From: NCED01 sp035493955
GTDB taxonomy: Bacteria; Pseudomonadota; Alphaproteobacteria; Caulobacterales; Caulobacteraceae
Length of the DNA: 22,876 bases
Direction: 5' to 3'
NCBI GenBank assembly: GCA_035493955.1
Contig: DATJHI010000034.1
Span: forward strand, 1-22,876
A model generated the notes under the pieces. It did not search any database. It saw nothing but the letters and a program-made list of their open reading frames with translations, and was not told the DNA's origin. The number at the start of each line of letters is the position of its first letter. Position 1 is the stretch's first letter. Position numbers and translations under genes: made by a program. This document shows, piece by piece, positions 1 through 7,707 of this stretch.

Positions 1-1395
1 CGCGCGGGCGGCCTCGACCCCGGCGTTGAGGGCCAGCAGGTTGGTCTGGAAGGCGATCTCGTCGATCACCCCGATGATCTGGGCGACCTGGCGGGCGGAT
101 TGCTGGATCTCGCTGATGGCGGCGATGGTGTCGCGGACCACCTGGCTGGAGGCGGCGGCGGCGGCGCTGGCGGTGGCGGCGACCTGCTTGACCTCGGCGG
201 CCCCGTCGGCGGTGCGGCGCACCGCGGTGGTGATCTGGTCGAGGGCGGCGGCGGTCTCTTCCAGGCTGGCCGCCTGCTGCTCGGTGCGCTGGGACAGGTC
301 CGCGGCGGAGCGCGAAACCTCGTCGGCCCCGGCGCTGATGCCCAGGGCGGCGCCGGAGATGGTGGTCATGGCGTCCTGGAGCTGGTCCATGGCCTCGTTG
401 AAGTCCTGGCGCAGCTTTTCGTAGGAGGGCGGGAAGGGCGTCTCCAGGCGGAACGCCAGGTCGCCGCCGGCGAGCCGGGACAGGCCTCCGGCCAGGGCCT
501 TGACCACCGCCACCTGGTCCGCTGTGACGGCGGCGCGCATGGCGTCATGCTGAAGGCGCTGGTCGTCCGCCAGCCGGCGCTGCTCCGCAGACTCGGCTTC
601 CGCGGCCCGCTTCTCGAGCAGGGCCTGGCGGAAGGTGCTGAACGCCCGAACGAGAGCGCCCACTTCGTCGCTGCGCTTCTCTCCGCCGATCTGGACCTCG
701 AGGTCGCCGGCGGCGAGCTTGTTCATTGCTCCGGTGATGCCGGCCAGGGGAGCGCTGATCTGTTGGCGGACCATGAAGAACGCAAGGCCGCCGACCAGGA
801 CAAGCCCGACGAGCGAGAACAAGGTCATGTTCACGAACGCCTGTTTGGCGCCGTCTTCCAATTTCTTGACCCCGTCGTCCCGATTGTCCCGCATTCCTGC
901 CGAGACCTTTTCCTCGAGGGCCTGGACGCGGTCGTAGGCGGGGCCAATTCGGGTCTTCAGGAAGTCCTCGGCTTCCGCCGGAGCCCCGCTGTCGATCAGG
1001 ACTGCGAATTTCGACGCGGCGGTCCGGTAGTCGGCGAAGGCCAGCATCGTGTCCGCGTGAGCCTTGGCCTGATCGGGGGTCACGCGCGCGCCCGAGGTGT
1101 CCAGGTTTGGCTCCACCTGTGCGAACGCATTGTCGAGTTTCTTCTCGAGCGCTTTCGTGGCCTCGCCCTTGGCCTGCGCCAGCTCCAAGAGAAGCTGACG
1201 CGTTTTACTGATTTGGAGGATGGCGTCGCGGGCGTGGCGCACCCCGGCCTGCGCCACGCGCATGTTCTTGGCGTCGGCGCCCATGCCGTGGATCGCACCG
1301 GCGCTGATGGCGGTCGATATCGCCCAGAGCACAACGAACATCGCGATGATCGATGCTATCTTTCCGGATATCGACATCCGACTTAGAGATATCAT
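1..1395 (-). CDS. Methyl-accepting chemotaxis protein, C-terminus cut by window edge
   Basis: Transmembrane chemoreceptor that signals through CheA/CheW. Translation from ATG 1395 gives 465 residues with no stop before the left edge. TM1 is at about residues 11-33, followed by a short (about 150 residue) periplasmic, probably four-helix, sensor. TM2 is at about 190-210, followed by a HAMP domain. A second HAMP-like segment lies around 297-345 (GGLSRLAGGDLAFRLETPF), as in many alphaproteobacterial MCPs. The long signalling helix then ends at the window edge in the conserved hairpin tip (EIAFQTNLLALNAGVEAARA). In-frame ATGs also occur at 1422 and 1437; 1395 is preferred because it gives the tightest N-terminus (MISLSRMSISGKI), but no strong ribosome site decides it. 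The ligand cannot be inferred. The gene lies next to flagellar genes on the same strand but is separated from them by about 250 bp, so it is probably its own transcription unit. Confidence 0.93.
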   Translation of the reverse strand, partial: MISLSRMSISGKIASIIAMFVVLWAISTAISAGAIHGMGADAKNMRVAQAGVRHARDAILQISKTRQLLLELAQAKGEATKALEKKLDNAFAQVEPNLDTSGARVTPDQAKAHADTMLAFADYRTAASKFAVLIDSGAPAEAEDFLKTRIGPAYDRVQALEEKVSAGMRDNRDDGVKKLEDGAKQAFVNMTLFSLVGLVLVGGLAFFMVRQQISAPLAGITGAMNKLAAGDLEVQIGGEKRSDEVGALVRAFSTFRQALLEKRAAEAESAEQRRLADDQRLQHDAMRAAVTADQVAVVKALAGGLSRLAGGDLAFRLETPFPPSYEKLRQDFNEAMDQLQDAMTTISGAALGISAGADEVSRSAADLSQRTEQQAASLEETAAALDQITTAVRRTADGAAEVKQVAATASAAAAASSQVVRDTIAAISEIQQSARQVAQIIGVIDEIAFQTNLLALNAGVEAARA

Positions 1396-1642
1396 GCAGC
1401 GAGCCCCACGAACCTTGCGCATAGAAGTCCACGACATAGTCGCGCGGACGGCGCTAATATCCCGTGAATTAAAGGGTAAACTTGGCGACTATACAGTCTG
1501 ATGGCTTATCAACCTGACGCCAGGTCAGGATGACCCACCGATTGAGGAACTCCGCTTCATCGACGCTGTAATGAAGGGCGAAGGTCCTTAAGGCGTGCTG
1601 AAGTGTCCCGGACTGCGGCGTCTTGCCCTATCCGGACTGGCG
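1396..1642. other. Intergenic region between MCP and lipoprotein gene; small inverted repeat
   Basis: No gene is seen. The part nearest the MCP gene (about 1440-1510) is clearly more AT-rich than its surroundings and is the likely MCP promoter region. A perfect 6-bp inverted repeat, CCTGAC-GCCAG-GTCAGG, lies at 1513-1529; it could be an operator or a weak hairpin. A short direct repeat (CCGGACTG followed by GGCGTC or GCGTC) lies at about 1609-1644 and runs into the end of the lipoprotein gene. Confidence 0.4.
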
Positions 1643-2134
1643 TCAGACCGGACGCTCGCAGGCGGCGAAGAAGCGCTCCACCGCCGGCCGTTCCGGCGGC
1701 TTGGCGGCGACCCCGTAGCGCAGCCCGGCGTAGGAGACCTCCATCTGGCCGGACTTGCGGAAGGCGGCCAGGGCCGGGGCGGCGGCCGGGACGTGGGCGA
1801 CGATCAGGGGCGCGCCCTCGCCGGACTGCACTTCGGTGGCCAGGGCGCTGCTTTGTCCGGCCGAGGTCAGGGTCAAGGTCTTGGCGGGGGCCGAACGCAC
1901 CACGTCGGAAACCTCGACCATGCGCGACCCGCGGGCGCACTGGAGCATCAGGCCGACGTTGTCGGAATTGGGTTCGCCATAGGCCAGCTTCGCCGACGGA
2001 CCTTCATCGAGATAGAAGAAACCGAACGCCGGAGCGATCGCGCCCGGAAGCTGCGCCGTCTTCTGTTCATGACCACAGCCGGCCAGGCCCGCCCCAGCCG
2101 TCAACATCAGTCCCAGAGCCAGCTTTCGGAGCAT
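1643..2134 (-). CDS. Small lipoprotein of unknown function
   Basis: 163-residue protein that I do not recognise. A short signal sequence ends in a lipobox (LAGC, Cys20), so it should be a lipid-anchored envelope protein. The rest has alternating hydrophobic and charged strands and looks like a small beta-rich domain (for example VGLMLQCARGSRMVEVSDVV, then LTLTSAGQSSALATEV), with two further cysteines, one near residue 67 and one near the C-terminus. Start: ATG 2134 is preceded by a good ribosome site, GGGAGGAG, about six bases upstream. It follows flgH on the same strand after 103 bp and could be a late member of the flgF operon or have its own promoter. A role linked to the L-ring lipoprotein FlgH would be guesswork. 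Confidence 0.82.
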   Translation of the reverse strand: MLRKLALGLMLTAGAGLAGCGHEQKTAQLPGAIAPAFGFFYLDEGPSAKLAYGEPNSDNVGLMLQCARGSRMVEVSDVVRSAPAKTLTLTSAGQSSALATEVQSGEGAPLIVAHVPAAAPALAAFRKSGQMEVSYAGLRYGVAAKPPERPAVERFFAACERPV

Positions 2135-2237
2135 GATCGGCTCCTCCCACCCAACCGGGCGAACGGAACCTCGCCCTCGCCAGGTTAAAGCCGCCGCGGA
2201 CGCTCCCGGTTCCCCCCGCCCTTCGCCAGGCCCCGGA

Positions 2238-2978
2238 TCAGAAGGGGGTGAATTGCTCGATCAACGCCTGGCCGGCGGGGGTCTTCTGCACCCGGCTGAC
2301 CGTGCCGCGGCCGCCATAGGAGACTCGCGCCTGGGCGATCTGGGTGTGCTTGATGGTGTTGTCGGCGGTGACGTCCTCGGGGCGCACGATGCCGGCGATG
2401 GTGAGCTCGCGCATCTCCTGGTTGATCCGCACCTCCTGGCGCCCCTCGATCATCAGGTTGCCGTTGGGCAGCACCTTGGACACCACCGCGGCGATGGTCA
2501 GGGACACCGCTTCAGAACGGTTCACCGAGCCCTTGCCGGCGAGGCTGGAGTTGGAGCCGGTGGTCACCAGGTGGGCCGGGTCGGGGTTGCCGGGCAGCAC
2601 CTTGCCCACCAGGGTCTCCAGCCCGAACAGATGGGAGACGCCGCCGTCGGTCGAGGTGGCGCGGCTGGTGGCGGTGTCGTTGGACAGGGTGGCGTTGTCC
2701 TTGATGTCGATGTTGACGGTCAGGATGTCGCCGACCTTGGAGGCGCGCTGATCATGGAAGAAGGCGCGGGCGCCGTTGCGCCACAGGGAATTGGACGAGG
2801 CCGGGCGGGCGCTCGTGTCCCGCGCCTCCAGCACTTCCTGGCGCATGGGCGTCATTCCGGCCTGGACCGGGATGGCGCTGAGCTGCGGGCCCTTGACGGC
2901 CTCGCTGACCGAAGAGCAGGCGGCCAGGGCCAGGGGGATCAGCAGGAGCGGGGCGCGGCGGAGCGGCGAAAAGGACAT
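2238..2978 (-). CDS. flgH: Flagellar L-ring lipoprotein FlgH
   Basis: FlgH forms the outer-membrane L-ring, the bushing through which the flagellar rod passes. The 246-residue length is typical. The signal peptide ends in the lipobox LAAC (Cys21). The conserved FlgH core follows: SLWRNGARAFFHDQRASKVG, DILTVNIDIKDNATLSN, then the late strands LVTTGSNSSLAGKGSVNR, VLPNGNLMIEGRQEVRIN and GIVRPEDVTADNTI, which are hallmarks of the family. It is the fourth gene of the flgF-flgG-flgA-flgH run, 11 bp after flgA, with a GAGG ribosome site just inside that gap. The partner P-ring gene flgI is not in the window. Expression is expected late, after completion of the inner structures, through the sigma-54-type promoter ahead of flgF. 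Confidence 0.97.
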   Translation of the reverse strand: MSFSPLRRAPLLLIPLALAACSSVSEAVKGPQLSAIPVQAGMTPMRQEVLEARDTSARPASSNSLWRNGARAFFHDQRASKVGDILTVNIDIKDNATLSNDTATSRATSTDGGVSHLFGLETLVGKVLPGNPDPAHLVTTGSNSSLAGKGSVNRSEAVSLTIAAVVSKVLPNGNLMIEGRQEVRINQEMRELTIAGIVRPEDVTADNTIKHTQIAQARVSYGGRGTVSRVQKTPAGQALIEQFTPF

Positions 2979-2989
2979 GGGGACTGCCT

Positions 2990-3751
2990 CTAACGGAGGG
3001 ACGCCGTGGCGAACGGGGCGGCTTTGAGGGCGTCGGCGCGGGGCCCGACCACGGCCTTGCCGGGACCGGAGGCGACCGCCTCGATGACCTTCTTGGATTG
3101 CAGGTTCATCACTTGGACGGACTCGCCCACGGCGGCGTCCTTCATCGCCTTGCCCTGCAGGACCAGGCTGATCCCGCCGGACTCGAAGGCGACCTCTATG
3201 GTTTCGTCCCGATGGATCACCGAGGCCGCGGCCAGGTCGTTGAACTGGACCCCGGCCCCGCCCCGGAGGGGGTGGCGCGCCGCCTGGCCGATCAGGCGAT
3301 CGGGGTCGCCCGGTGCGTTGGGACCGGCGATGACGTCATTGCTCCACACCAGGTCGGCGGCCTGGATGATCTCGCCGGTGTTGATGTTGCGGGCGTAGGC
3401 CAGGGCCTGGGTCTGGCGGGACGACCGGGCGGACGAGGCAGGGCCGGCCGGCGCGTTGCTCGCGCCCGAGCTGACCAGGATGCGGCGCAGGCCCTGGGCG
3501 TTGTCCCAGTCGAGGCCGACGCTGCGGGCCGCCATTTGCACCCGGCCCGCGTCCAGCACGGCGTTCAGGCCGGGCGCCGCCGCCGGCGCCAGGACTGCCT
3601 TGGCCGCGGGGCCCACGGCGCCGTCGAAGACGTCGGCCATGGTCACCGTCCCGCCCCGGCTCGCCGGACTGGCGCGCAGGGACACCGGCGTCCCGGCCAG
3701 GGCGGGGACCGCGAGGGTCAGGGACAGGGCGGCGGCGATCAGGGCGCGCAT
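2990..3751 (-). CDS. flgA: Flagella basal body P-ring formation protein FlgA
   Basis: Periplasmic chaperone that assists assembly of FlgI into the P-ring. 253 residues. The signal peptide is MRALIAAALSLTLAVPALAG with cleavage near residue 19. The C-terminal half carries the SAF/FlgA core: ARNINTGEIIQAADLVWSND, then DPDRLIGQAARHPLRGGAGV, then IEVAFESGGISLVLQGKAM and VGESVQVMNLQSKKVIEAVA, ending in the usual last-strand pattern. The N-terminal half is less conserved and alanine-rich. It starts 3 bp after the flgG stop, so translation is probably coupled. Position between flgG and flgH matches the Caulobacter-type order. Confidence 0.95.
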   Translation of the reverse strand: MRALIAAALSLTLAVPALAGTPVSLRASPASRGGTVTMADVFDGAVGPAAKAVLAPAAAPGLNAVLDAGRVQMAARSVGLDWDNAQGLRRILVSSGASNAPAGPASSARSSRQTQALAYARNINTGEIIQAADLVWSNDVIAGPNAPGDPDRLIGQAARHPLRGGAGVQFNDLAAASVIHRDETIEVAFESGGISLVLQGKAMKDAAVGESVQVMNLQSKKVIEAVASGPGKAVVGPRADALKAAPFATASLR

Positions 3752-3754
3752 GGC

Positions 3755-4543
3755 TCAGCTCTTCAGTTGCGAGGCGGTGGCCAGCATCTGGTCGGCCGCG
3801 GTGACCACCTTGGAGTTCATCTCGTAGGCGCGCTGGGCCACGATCAGGGCGGTGACCTCGCCGACCGCGTCCACGTTCGAGGCCTCGGTGTAGCCCTGGC
3901 GCAGGGACCCGAAGCCGGTGGAAGTGGCCGTGCCGAGCTGGGCCGGACCCGAGGCGCTGCTCTCCAGCATCAGGTTGTTGCCGATCGCCTCCAGCCCGCC
4001 CTCGTTGAAGAAGTTGGCGAGCTGCATCTGCCCCACCACCGAGGGCGCGGTCTGGCCGGCGATGGTCGCCTGGACCTGGCCGTCGGCGGAGATGCTCACG
4101 TCGGTGGCGCCCTGGGGGATGGTGATGGCGGGCTGGACCGTATAGCCGTCGGCGGTGACCAGGGTCCCCGTGGGCGACACCGAGAAGTTGCCGGCGCGGG
4201 TGTAGGCGGTCTCGCCCGAGGGCATCAGCACCGGGAAGAAGCCCTTGCCGTCGATGGCGATGTCCAGCTTGTTGCCGGTCTGGGTCAGGGCCCCCTGCTG
4301 GGTGATGCGGTAGACCGACCCGGCCTTGACCCCCGAACCGATCTGGACCCCCGTCGGGACGATGGTGCCCCCGGCGGAGGACGAGACCCCCGCCCGTTCG
4401 ACGTTCTGGTAGAGCAGGTCCTCGAACTCGGCTCGCTGCTTCTTGTAGCCGATGGTGTTCATGTTCGCGATGTTGTTGGAGATCACCTCCACGTTCATCT
4501 GCTGGGCGGCCATCCCGGTGGCGGCGGTTCTCAGGGCGAGCAT
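3755..4543 (-). CDS. flgG: Flagellar distal rod protein FlgG
   Basis: Axial protein of the distal rod, exported by the flagellar type III system and assembled under the hook. 262 residues, the normal FlgG size. The N-terminal rod/hook helix is intact (MLALRTAATGMAAQQMNVEV then ISNNIANMNTIGYKKQ), the GSGV and GDKLDIAIDGKGFF-like motif is present (GNKLDIAIDGKGFFPVLMPS), and the C-terminal helix contains TEASNVDAVGEVTALIVAQR and AYEMNSKVVTAADQML. No cleavable signal peptide is expected or seen. Start ATG 4543 follows the ribosome site AAAGGA about nine bases upstream. It is second in the flgFGAH operon, 20 bp behind flgF. Confidence 0.98.
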   Translation of the reverse strand: MLALRTAATGMAAQQMNVEVISNNIANMNTIGYKKQRAEFEDLLYQNVERAGVSSSAGGTIVPTGVQIGSGVKAGSVYRITQQGALTQTGNKLDIAIDGKGFFPVLMPSGETAYTRAGNFSVSPTGTLVTADGYTVQPAITIPQGATDVSISADGQVQATIAGQTAPSVVGQMQLANFFNEGGLEAIGNNLMLESSASGPAQLGTATSTGFGSLRQGYTEASNVDAVGEVTALIVAQRAYEMNSKVVTAADQMLATASQLKS

Positions 4544-4563
4544 GGCTTAAGTCCTTTTCCGGC

Positions 4564-5298
4564 TCAGGCGGCTTTGCCGAGGCGCGAGATCGCCTGGCTC
4601 GACAGGTCGTTCTGCTGGCTCATCATCTGGGCGACGCGTTCGTAGGCGCGGCTGATCTCGATGAGGTTGGTGATCTCCAGCACTGGCTGGACGTTGGATT
4701 TCTCCACCGTCCCCTGGCGCACGACGCCGTCCGCGGCGACGGTGGGCGTCATGGCGGCGGGAGCCTCGAACAGGTTGCCGCCGACCTTCTGGAGCTGGGC
4801 CAGGTCTGGGAAGCGGTAGACGCCCAGCTTGGCGCCCGGCGTTCCGCCCTGGCTGATCGTGCCGTCCTGGGCGATGGCGGGTTCGGGCTTGGTCGGGTCC
4901 AGGACGATCGGGCGGCCGCCGGCGTCCATGACCGGGTCGCCGGCCTTGGTGACCAGCTGGTTCTTGTTGTCGACGGTGAAGCGGCCGTCTCGGGTGTAGC
5001 GCATGCCGTTCGCGGTCTGGATCTGGAAGAAGCCCAGCCCCTCTACCGACAGGTCGTAGGGGTTGCCGGTGCCCTCCATCGCCCCCTGGGTGAAGTCGCG
5101 GGTGACCCCGTGGTCCAGCACATAGGCCACCGGCCGCGCGTCCGGGGTCGACGGCGCCGAGCCCGGCTCGGTCTGGACCAGCAGGCTTTCCAGCTTGAAG
5201 CCGGCGGTGTCGGCGTTGGCGATGTTGTTGGCGGCGATTTCGAGGGCGCGCTGCAGCGTCTCTTGCCGCGACAATCCGACGTAAAGGGCGTTGTTCAT
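4564..5298 (-). CDS. flgF: Flagellar proximal rod protein FlgF
   Basis: Axial component of the proximal rod. 244 residues. N-terminal helix MNNALYVGLSRQETLQRALE followed by IAANNIANADTAGFKLE, the central motif PYDLSVEGLGFFQIQTANGM, the TRDGRFTVDNKNQLV segment, and the C-terminal helix NLIEISRAYERVAQMMSQQN identify FlgF rather than FlgG. It is the first gene of the leftward flgF-flgG-flgA-flgH operon. A near-consensus sigma-54 promoter ends about 28 bases before the start, and a GAGGAG ribosome site sits about nine bases before ATG 5298. This promoter arrangement makes it a late (rod/hook-class) gene in the Caulobacter hierarchy. Confidence 0.97.
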   Translation of the reverse strand: MNNALYVGLSRQETLQRALEIAANNIANADTAGFKLESLLVQTEPGSAPSTPDARPVAYVLDHGVTRDFTQGAMEGTGNPYDLSVEGLGFFQIQTANGMRYTRDGRFTVDNKNQLVTKAGDPVMDAGGRPIVLDPTKPEPAIAQDGTISQGGTPGAKLGVYRFPDLAQLQKVGGNLFEAPAAMTPTVAADGVVRQGTVEKSNVQPVLEITNLIEISRAYERVAQMMSQQNDLSSQAISRLGKAA

Positions 5299-5325
5299 GG
5301 GTCGAGGCTCCTCGGGGAAGGCCGC

Positions 5326-5342
5326 TGCAACCCCTGGGCCAA
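5326..5342 (-). promoter_or_regulatory. Sigma-54 (RpoN) promoter for the flgF operon
   Basis: On the minus strand the sequence reads TTGGCCCAGGGGTTGCA. It has the -24 GG (plus-strand 5339-5340) and -12 GC (5327-5328) separated by exactly ten bases, and TGGC and TTGCA match the RpoN consensus. The predicted start of transcription is near 5315, leaving a leader of about 17 bases with the GAGGAG ribosome site. Sigma-54 promoters of flagellar rod, hook and ring genes in Caulobacter need the activator FlbD; a candidate FlbD site lies about 90 bases upstream. Confidence 0.85.
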
Positions 5343-5402
5343 GATAAAATCATTTATAATCAATAGTTAATAAGGTTAACGGGGGGGTCCGTCGCTGCCG
5401 GT

Positions 5403-5417
5403 CGGCAAATCCTGCCG
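5403..5417. promoter_or_regulatory. Candidate FlbD (ftr-like) enhancer palindrome between flgF and fliL
   Basis: CGGCA-AATCC-TGCCG is a perfect inverted repeat with 5-bp arms and a 5-bp centre. It resembles the ftr element bound by FlbD in Caulobacter, as I remember its consensus (CGGC and GC-G halves flanking AA). It lies about 90 bases upstream of the predicted flgF transcription start, the usual enhancer distance. It is also about 80 bases upstream of the fliL start codon, so it could act on both divergent operons. A second overlapping palindrome, GCCG-GT-CGGC (5397-5406), adjoins it. Confidence 0.6.
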
Positions 5418-5430
5418 CCCAAACCAATCC

Positions 5431-5438
5431 TTAACCAC
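5431..5438 (+). promoter_or_regulatory. CtrA-like half-site upstream of fliL
   Basis: TTAACCAC differs in one base from the TTAACCAT half-site seen in front of flgB and fliQ in this window. The expected partner half 11 bp upstream (5420-5423, CAAA) matches TTAA at only two of four positions, so the box is imperfect. It lies 51 bp before fliL ATG 5482. On the other side of the ftr-like palindrome, TTAA-N5-TTAA (5367-5379) is a second TTAA-rich stretch but with spacing unlike the usual seven. Confidence 0.4.
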
Positions 5439-5481
5439 GTTGGCGCTCTTAATCCGGCTCGGAATGGGCGGGCGAACCTCG

Positions 5482-6087
5482 ATGTCGAGCAAGAAGGACA
5501 AGGACAAGGACGCGGCGACCGAGGTTCCGGAAGGGGCCGAGGGCGAAGCGGGCGCGGAAGGCGGCAAGAAGAAGCTGCCGCTGAAGCTGATCATCATCGG
5601 CGCCGTGGGCGCCGTGGTGGTGCTGGGCGGCGGCGGGGCCGGCGCCCTGATCCTGCTGGGCGGCAAGGGCAAGCCGGCCGACGCCCACGCGGCGAAGAAG
5701 CCCGACAAGAAGGCGGCGCACGGAAAGGAAGGGGAGGGCAAGGATCCCAAGGCCAAGAGCCCGATCACCCAGGGCCCCGACGGGGTGGTGTTCTACGCCA
5801 TGCCCGACCTGGTGGTGAACATCCAGGCCGCCGACAGCCGCCCGACCTTCCTCAAGCTCAAGCTCGCCTTCGAACTGCCCAACGAAGAAGCGGCCGAGCA
5901 GATCGAGCCGAATCAGCCTCGTCTGGCCGACATGTTCCAGACCTTCCTGCGCGAGCTTCGCCCCGAGGACCTTTCCGGCAGCCAGGGTTCCTACCAGCTG
6001 CGCATGGAGATCCTGCGCCGGGTCAACCTCGTGATCGCCCCCGCCAAGGTCAACGCCGTCCTCATCCAGGAGATGCTGATCCAGTAG
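5482..6087 (+). CDS. fliL: Flagellar basal body-associated protein FliL
   Basis: Single-pass inner-membrane protein that surrounds the stator and supports torque generation. 201 residues from ATG 5482. A lysine/glutamate-rich cytoplasmic tail (about 1-33) is followed by TM about 35-59 (KLIIIGAVGAVVVLGGGGAG), a charged linker, and a periplasmic stomatin-like domain with the FliL hallmarks FYAMPDLVVNIQAADSRPTF and LKLKLAFELPNEEA, ending in NAVLIQEMLIQ. An in-frame ATG at 5464 would add six residues; 5482 is preferred because the putative CtrA half-site at 5431 would place transcription initiation close to 5464. First gene of the rightward operon; fliM follows after 25 bp. Confidence 0.95.
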   Translation: MSSKKDKDKDAATEVPEGAEGEAGAEGGKKKLPLKLIIIGAVGAVVVLGGGGAGALILLGGKGKPADAHAAKKPDKKAAHGKEGEGKDPKAKSPITQGPDGVVFYAMPDLVVNIQAADSRPTFLKLKLAFELPNEEAAEQIEPNQPRLADMFQTFLRELRPEDLSGSQGSYQLRMEILRRVNLVIAPAKVNAVLIQEMLIQ

Positions 6088-6112
6088 CGTCGCCGCTGCT
6101 GGACGATTCCCC

Positions 6113-7192
6113 ATGTCCGACACCCCTCCCGCCAGCGCAGACCTCGCCTCCGATTGGGAGGCCATGGCCCAGAACGAGGGCGACGCCGCCGCCCTGGCCG
6201 CCGCCAGCAGCGAGCGCATCCTCAACCAGGACGAGATCGACAACCTGCTAGGGTTCGAGATGTCGGACGACGACGGCTCCGAACGGACCGGCATCCGCGC
6301 CATCATCAACTCGGCCCTGGTCTCCTACGAGCGCCTGCCGATGCTGGAGATCGTCTTCGACCGCCTGGTGCGGTTGATGACGACGTCCTTGCGCAACTTC
6401 ACCTCCGACAACGTCGAGGTCAGCCTCGACAACATCTCGTCGATCCGGTTCGGCGACTACCTGAACTCGATACCGCTGCCGGCGATCCTGGCCGTGTTCC
6501 GGGCCGAAGAACTCGACAACTACGGCCTGCTGACGGTCGATTCGAACCTGATCTATTCGATCGTCGACGTCCTGCTGGGCGGCCGGCGCGGCACCGCCGC
6601 CATGCGCATCGAAGGCCGCCCCTACACCACCATCGAGCGGGTGCTGGTGCAGCGGATGGTCGAGGTGGTGCTGGGCGACGCCGCCGCCGCCTTCGAGCCC
6701 CTGACCCCGGTCAACTTCAACCTCGACCGGCTGGAGACCAACCCGCGCTTCGCCGCCATCGCCCGGCCAGCCAACGCCGCCATCCTGGTCAAGCTGCGGA
6801 TCGACATGGAGGACCGGGGCGGACGCATCGAGCTGCTCCTGCCCTACGCGACCCTGGAGCCGATCCGGAAGATGCTGCTGCAGCAGTTCATGGGCGAGAA
6901 GTTCGGCCGCGACAACATCTGGGAAAGCCACCTCGCCACCGAGCTGTGGACCACCCAGATGGAGGTGAGCGCCGTCCTCGACGAGCAGCAGATCGACCTG
7001 TCGCGCGTGCTGAACCTGAAGGTCGGCGACACCCTGATGCTGAACGCCACCCCCGACAGCCTGGTCGAACTCCGGGCCGGGCAGATCCCCCTGACCCGCG
7101 GCCGCATGGGCCGCCGGAACCACAACATAGCGGTGCGGGTCGATGCGCCCCTCGCGCCCGCCGTCAAGCGCATCCTGGAGGAGCCGTCATGA
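6113..7192 (+). CDS. fliM: Flagellar motor switch protein FliM
   Basis: C-ring switch protein that binds phosphorylated CheY and sets rotation direction. 359 residues. The N-terminal CheY-binding motif is clear (ILNQDEIDNLLGF, residues 36-48). The middle CheC-like domain includes FDRLVRLMTTSLRNFTSDNV, IRFGDYLNSIPLPAILAVFR and the SNLIYSIVDVLLGGRRG segment. The C-terminal SpoA/FliN-like domain includes VSAVLDEQQIDLSRVLNLKV and GDTLMLNATPDSLVELRAGQ. It sits in the classic fliL-fliM pair. Its stop codon overlaps the start of the next gene (ATGA at 7189-7192), indicating translational coupling. No fliN is adjacent. Confidence 0.98.
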   Translation: MSDTPPASADLASDWEAMAQNEGDAAALAAASSERILNQDEIDNLLGFEMSDDDGSERTGIRAIINSALVSYERLPMLEIVFDRLVRLMTTSLRNFTSDNVEVSLDNISSIRFGDYLNSIPLPAILAVFRAEELDNYGLLTVDSNLIYSIVDVLLGGRRGTAAMRIEGRPYTTIERVLVQRMVEVVLGDAAAAFEPLTPVNFNLDRLETNPRFAAIARPANAAILVKLRIDMEDRGGRIELLLPYATLEPIRKMLLQQFMGEKFGRDNIWESHLATELWTTQMEVSAVLDEQQIDLSRVLNLKVGDTLMLNATPDSLVELRAGQIPLTRGRMGRRNHNIAVRVDAPLAPAVKRILEEPS

Positions 7193-7707
7193 GCCCCATC
7201 GCCATAGGTCTCGACGTTCTATTGGTCGGGCTGCTGCTGACCGCCCTGTTCGTCGGCTTGAAGCTGAACCGGAACCTGAAGGCCATGCGCGAGGGCCAGC
7301 AGGGCTTCATCAAGGCCGTGGGCGAACTGGACGCCGCCGCCGCCCGCGCCGAATCGGGCCTGAGGGCCTTGCGCGCGGCCACCGAGGATACCCACGACGA
7401 GCTGCTCACCCGGATCGAGACCGCGCGCGGCCTGATCAACCGTCTGGACGCGATGACCGACAAGGCGGCGCGCCTGATCGAGACGGCCCCGACGCCGGTC
7501 GCTTCCGTCGCCCGGCCCGCCGCCACCCCCGTCATGCCCGTCGCCCGGCCCGTGCCGCCTCCCGCGGCCCTGGCCCGTCCGGCCAGCGCGAGCAAGCCCC
7601 GCTTCACCCCGGCGGCGCCGCATCCGGCGGCGCGGGAGCTCGACGACGACCTGTTCGAAGCCGCTCCCGAGGCGCCCGGACAACGTCGCGCGGCGGGCCG
7701 CTCATGA
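7189..7707 (+). CDS. Single-pass membrane protein with coiled coil, DUF6468-like, flagellar operon member
   Basis: 172 residues. An N-terminal membrane helix (about 4-24, IGLDVLLVGLLLTALFVGLK) is followed by a predicted coiled coil (about 27-100), a proline/alanine-rich linker (101-145), and a short acidic segment (ARELDDDLFEAAPEAP, about 149-163). The family name DUF6468 is from memory of proteins encoded next to fliM in Caulobacterales and is not certain. Function unknown. It overlaps fliM upstream and the MotE-like gene downstream by ATGA, so its synthesis is tied to that of the switch protein. The topology (short N-terminus outside, coiled coil in the cytoplasm) would let it contact the C-ring or chemotaxis machinery, but this is inference. 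Confidence 0.8.
   Translation: MSPIAIGLDVLLVGLLLTALFVGLKLNRNLKAMREGQQGFIKAVGELDAAAARAESGLRALRAATEDTHDELLTRIETARGLINRLDAMTDKAARLIETAPTPVASVARPAATPVMPVARPVPPPAALARPASASKPRFTPAAPHPAARELDDDLFEAAPEAPGQRRAAGRS

Noticed and set aside
100..1386. 428-residue open frame on the plus strand
   Set aside because: It is antisense to the chemoreceptor, is Gly/Arg/His-rich as expected of shadow frames in high-GC DNA, and resembles no protein; the minus strand encodes a clear MCP.
1511..1527. Possible sigma-54 promoter for the chemoreceptor on the minus strand
   Set aside because: TGGC and TTGA are present, but spacing is one base short and the required -12 GC is absent.
1609..1644. Short direct repeat (CCGGACTG ... 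GCGTC)
   Set aside because: Only two imperfect copies partly within a coding end; not enough to call an attachment site or repeat element.
3098..4645. 515-residue open frame on the plus strand
   Set aside because: It is the complement of flgA and flgG; composition is biased (Gly, Asp, His, Arg) and no domain is recognisable.
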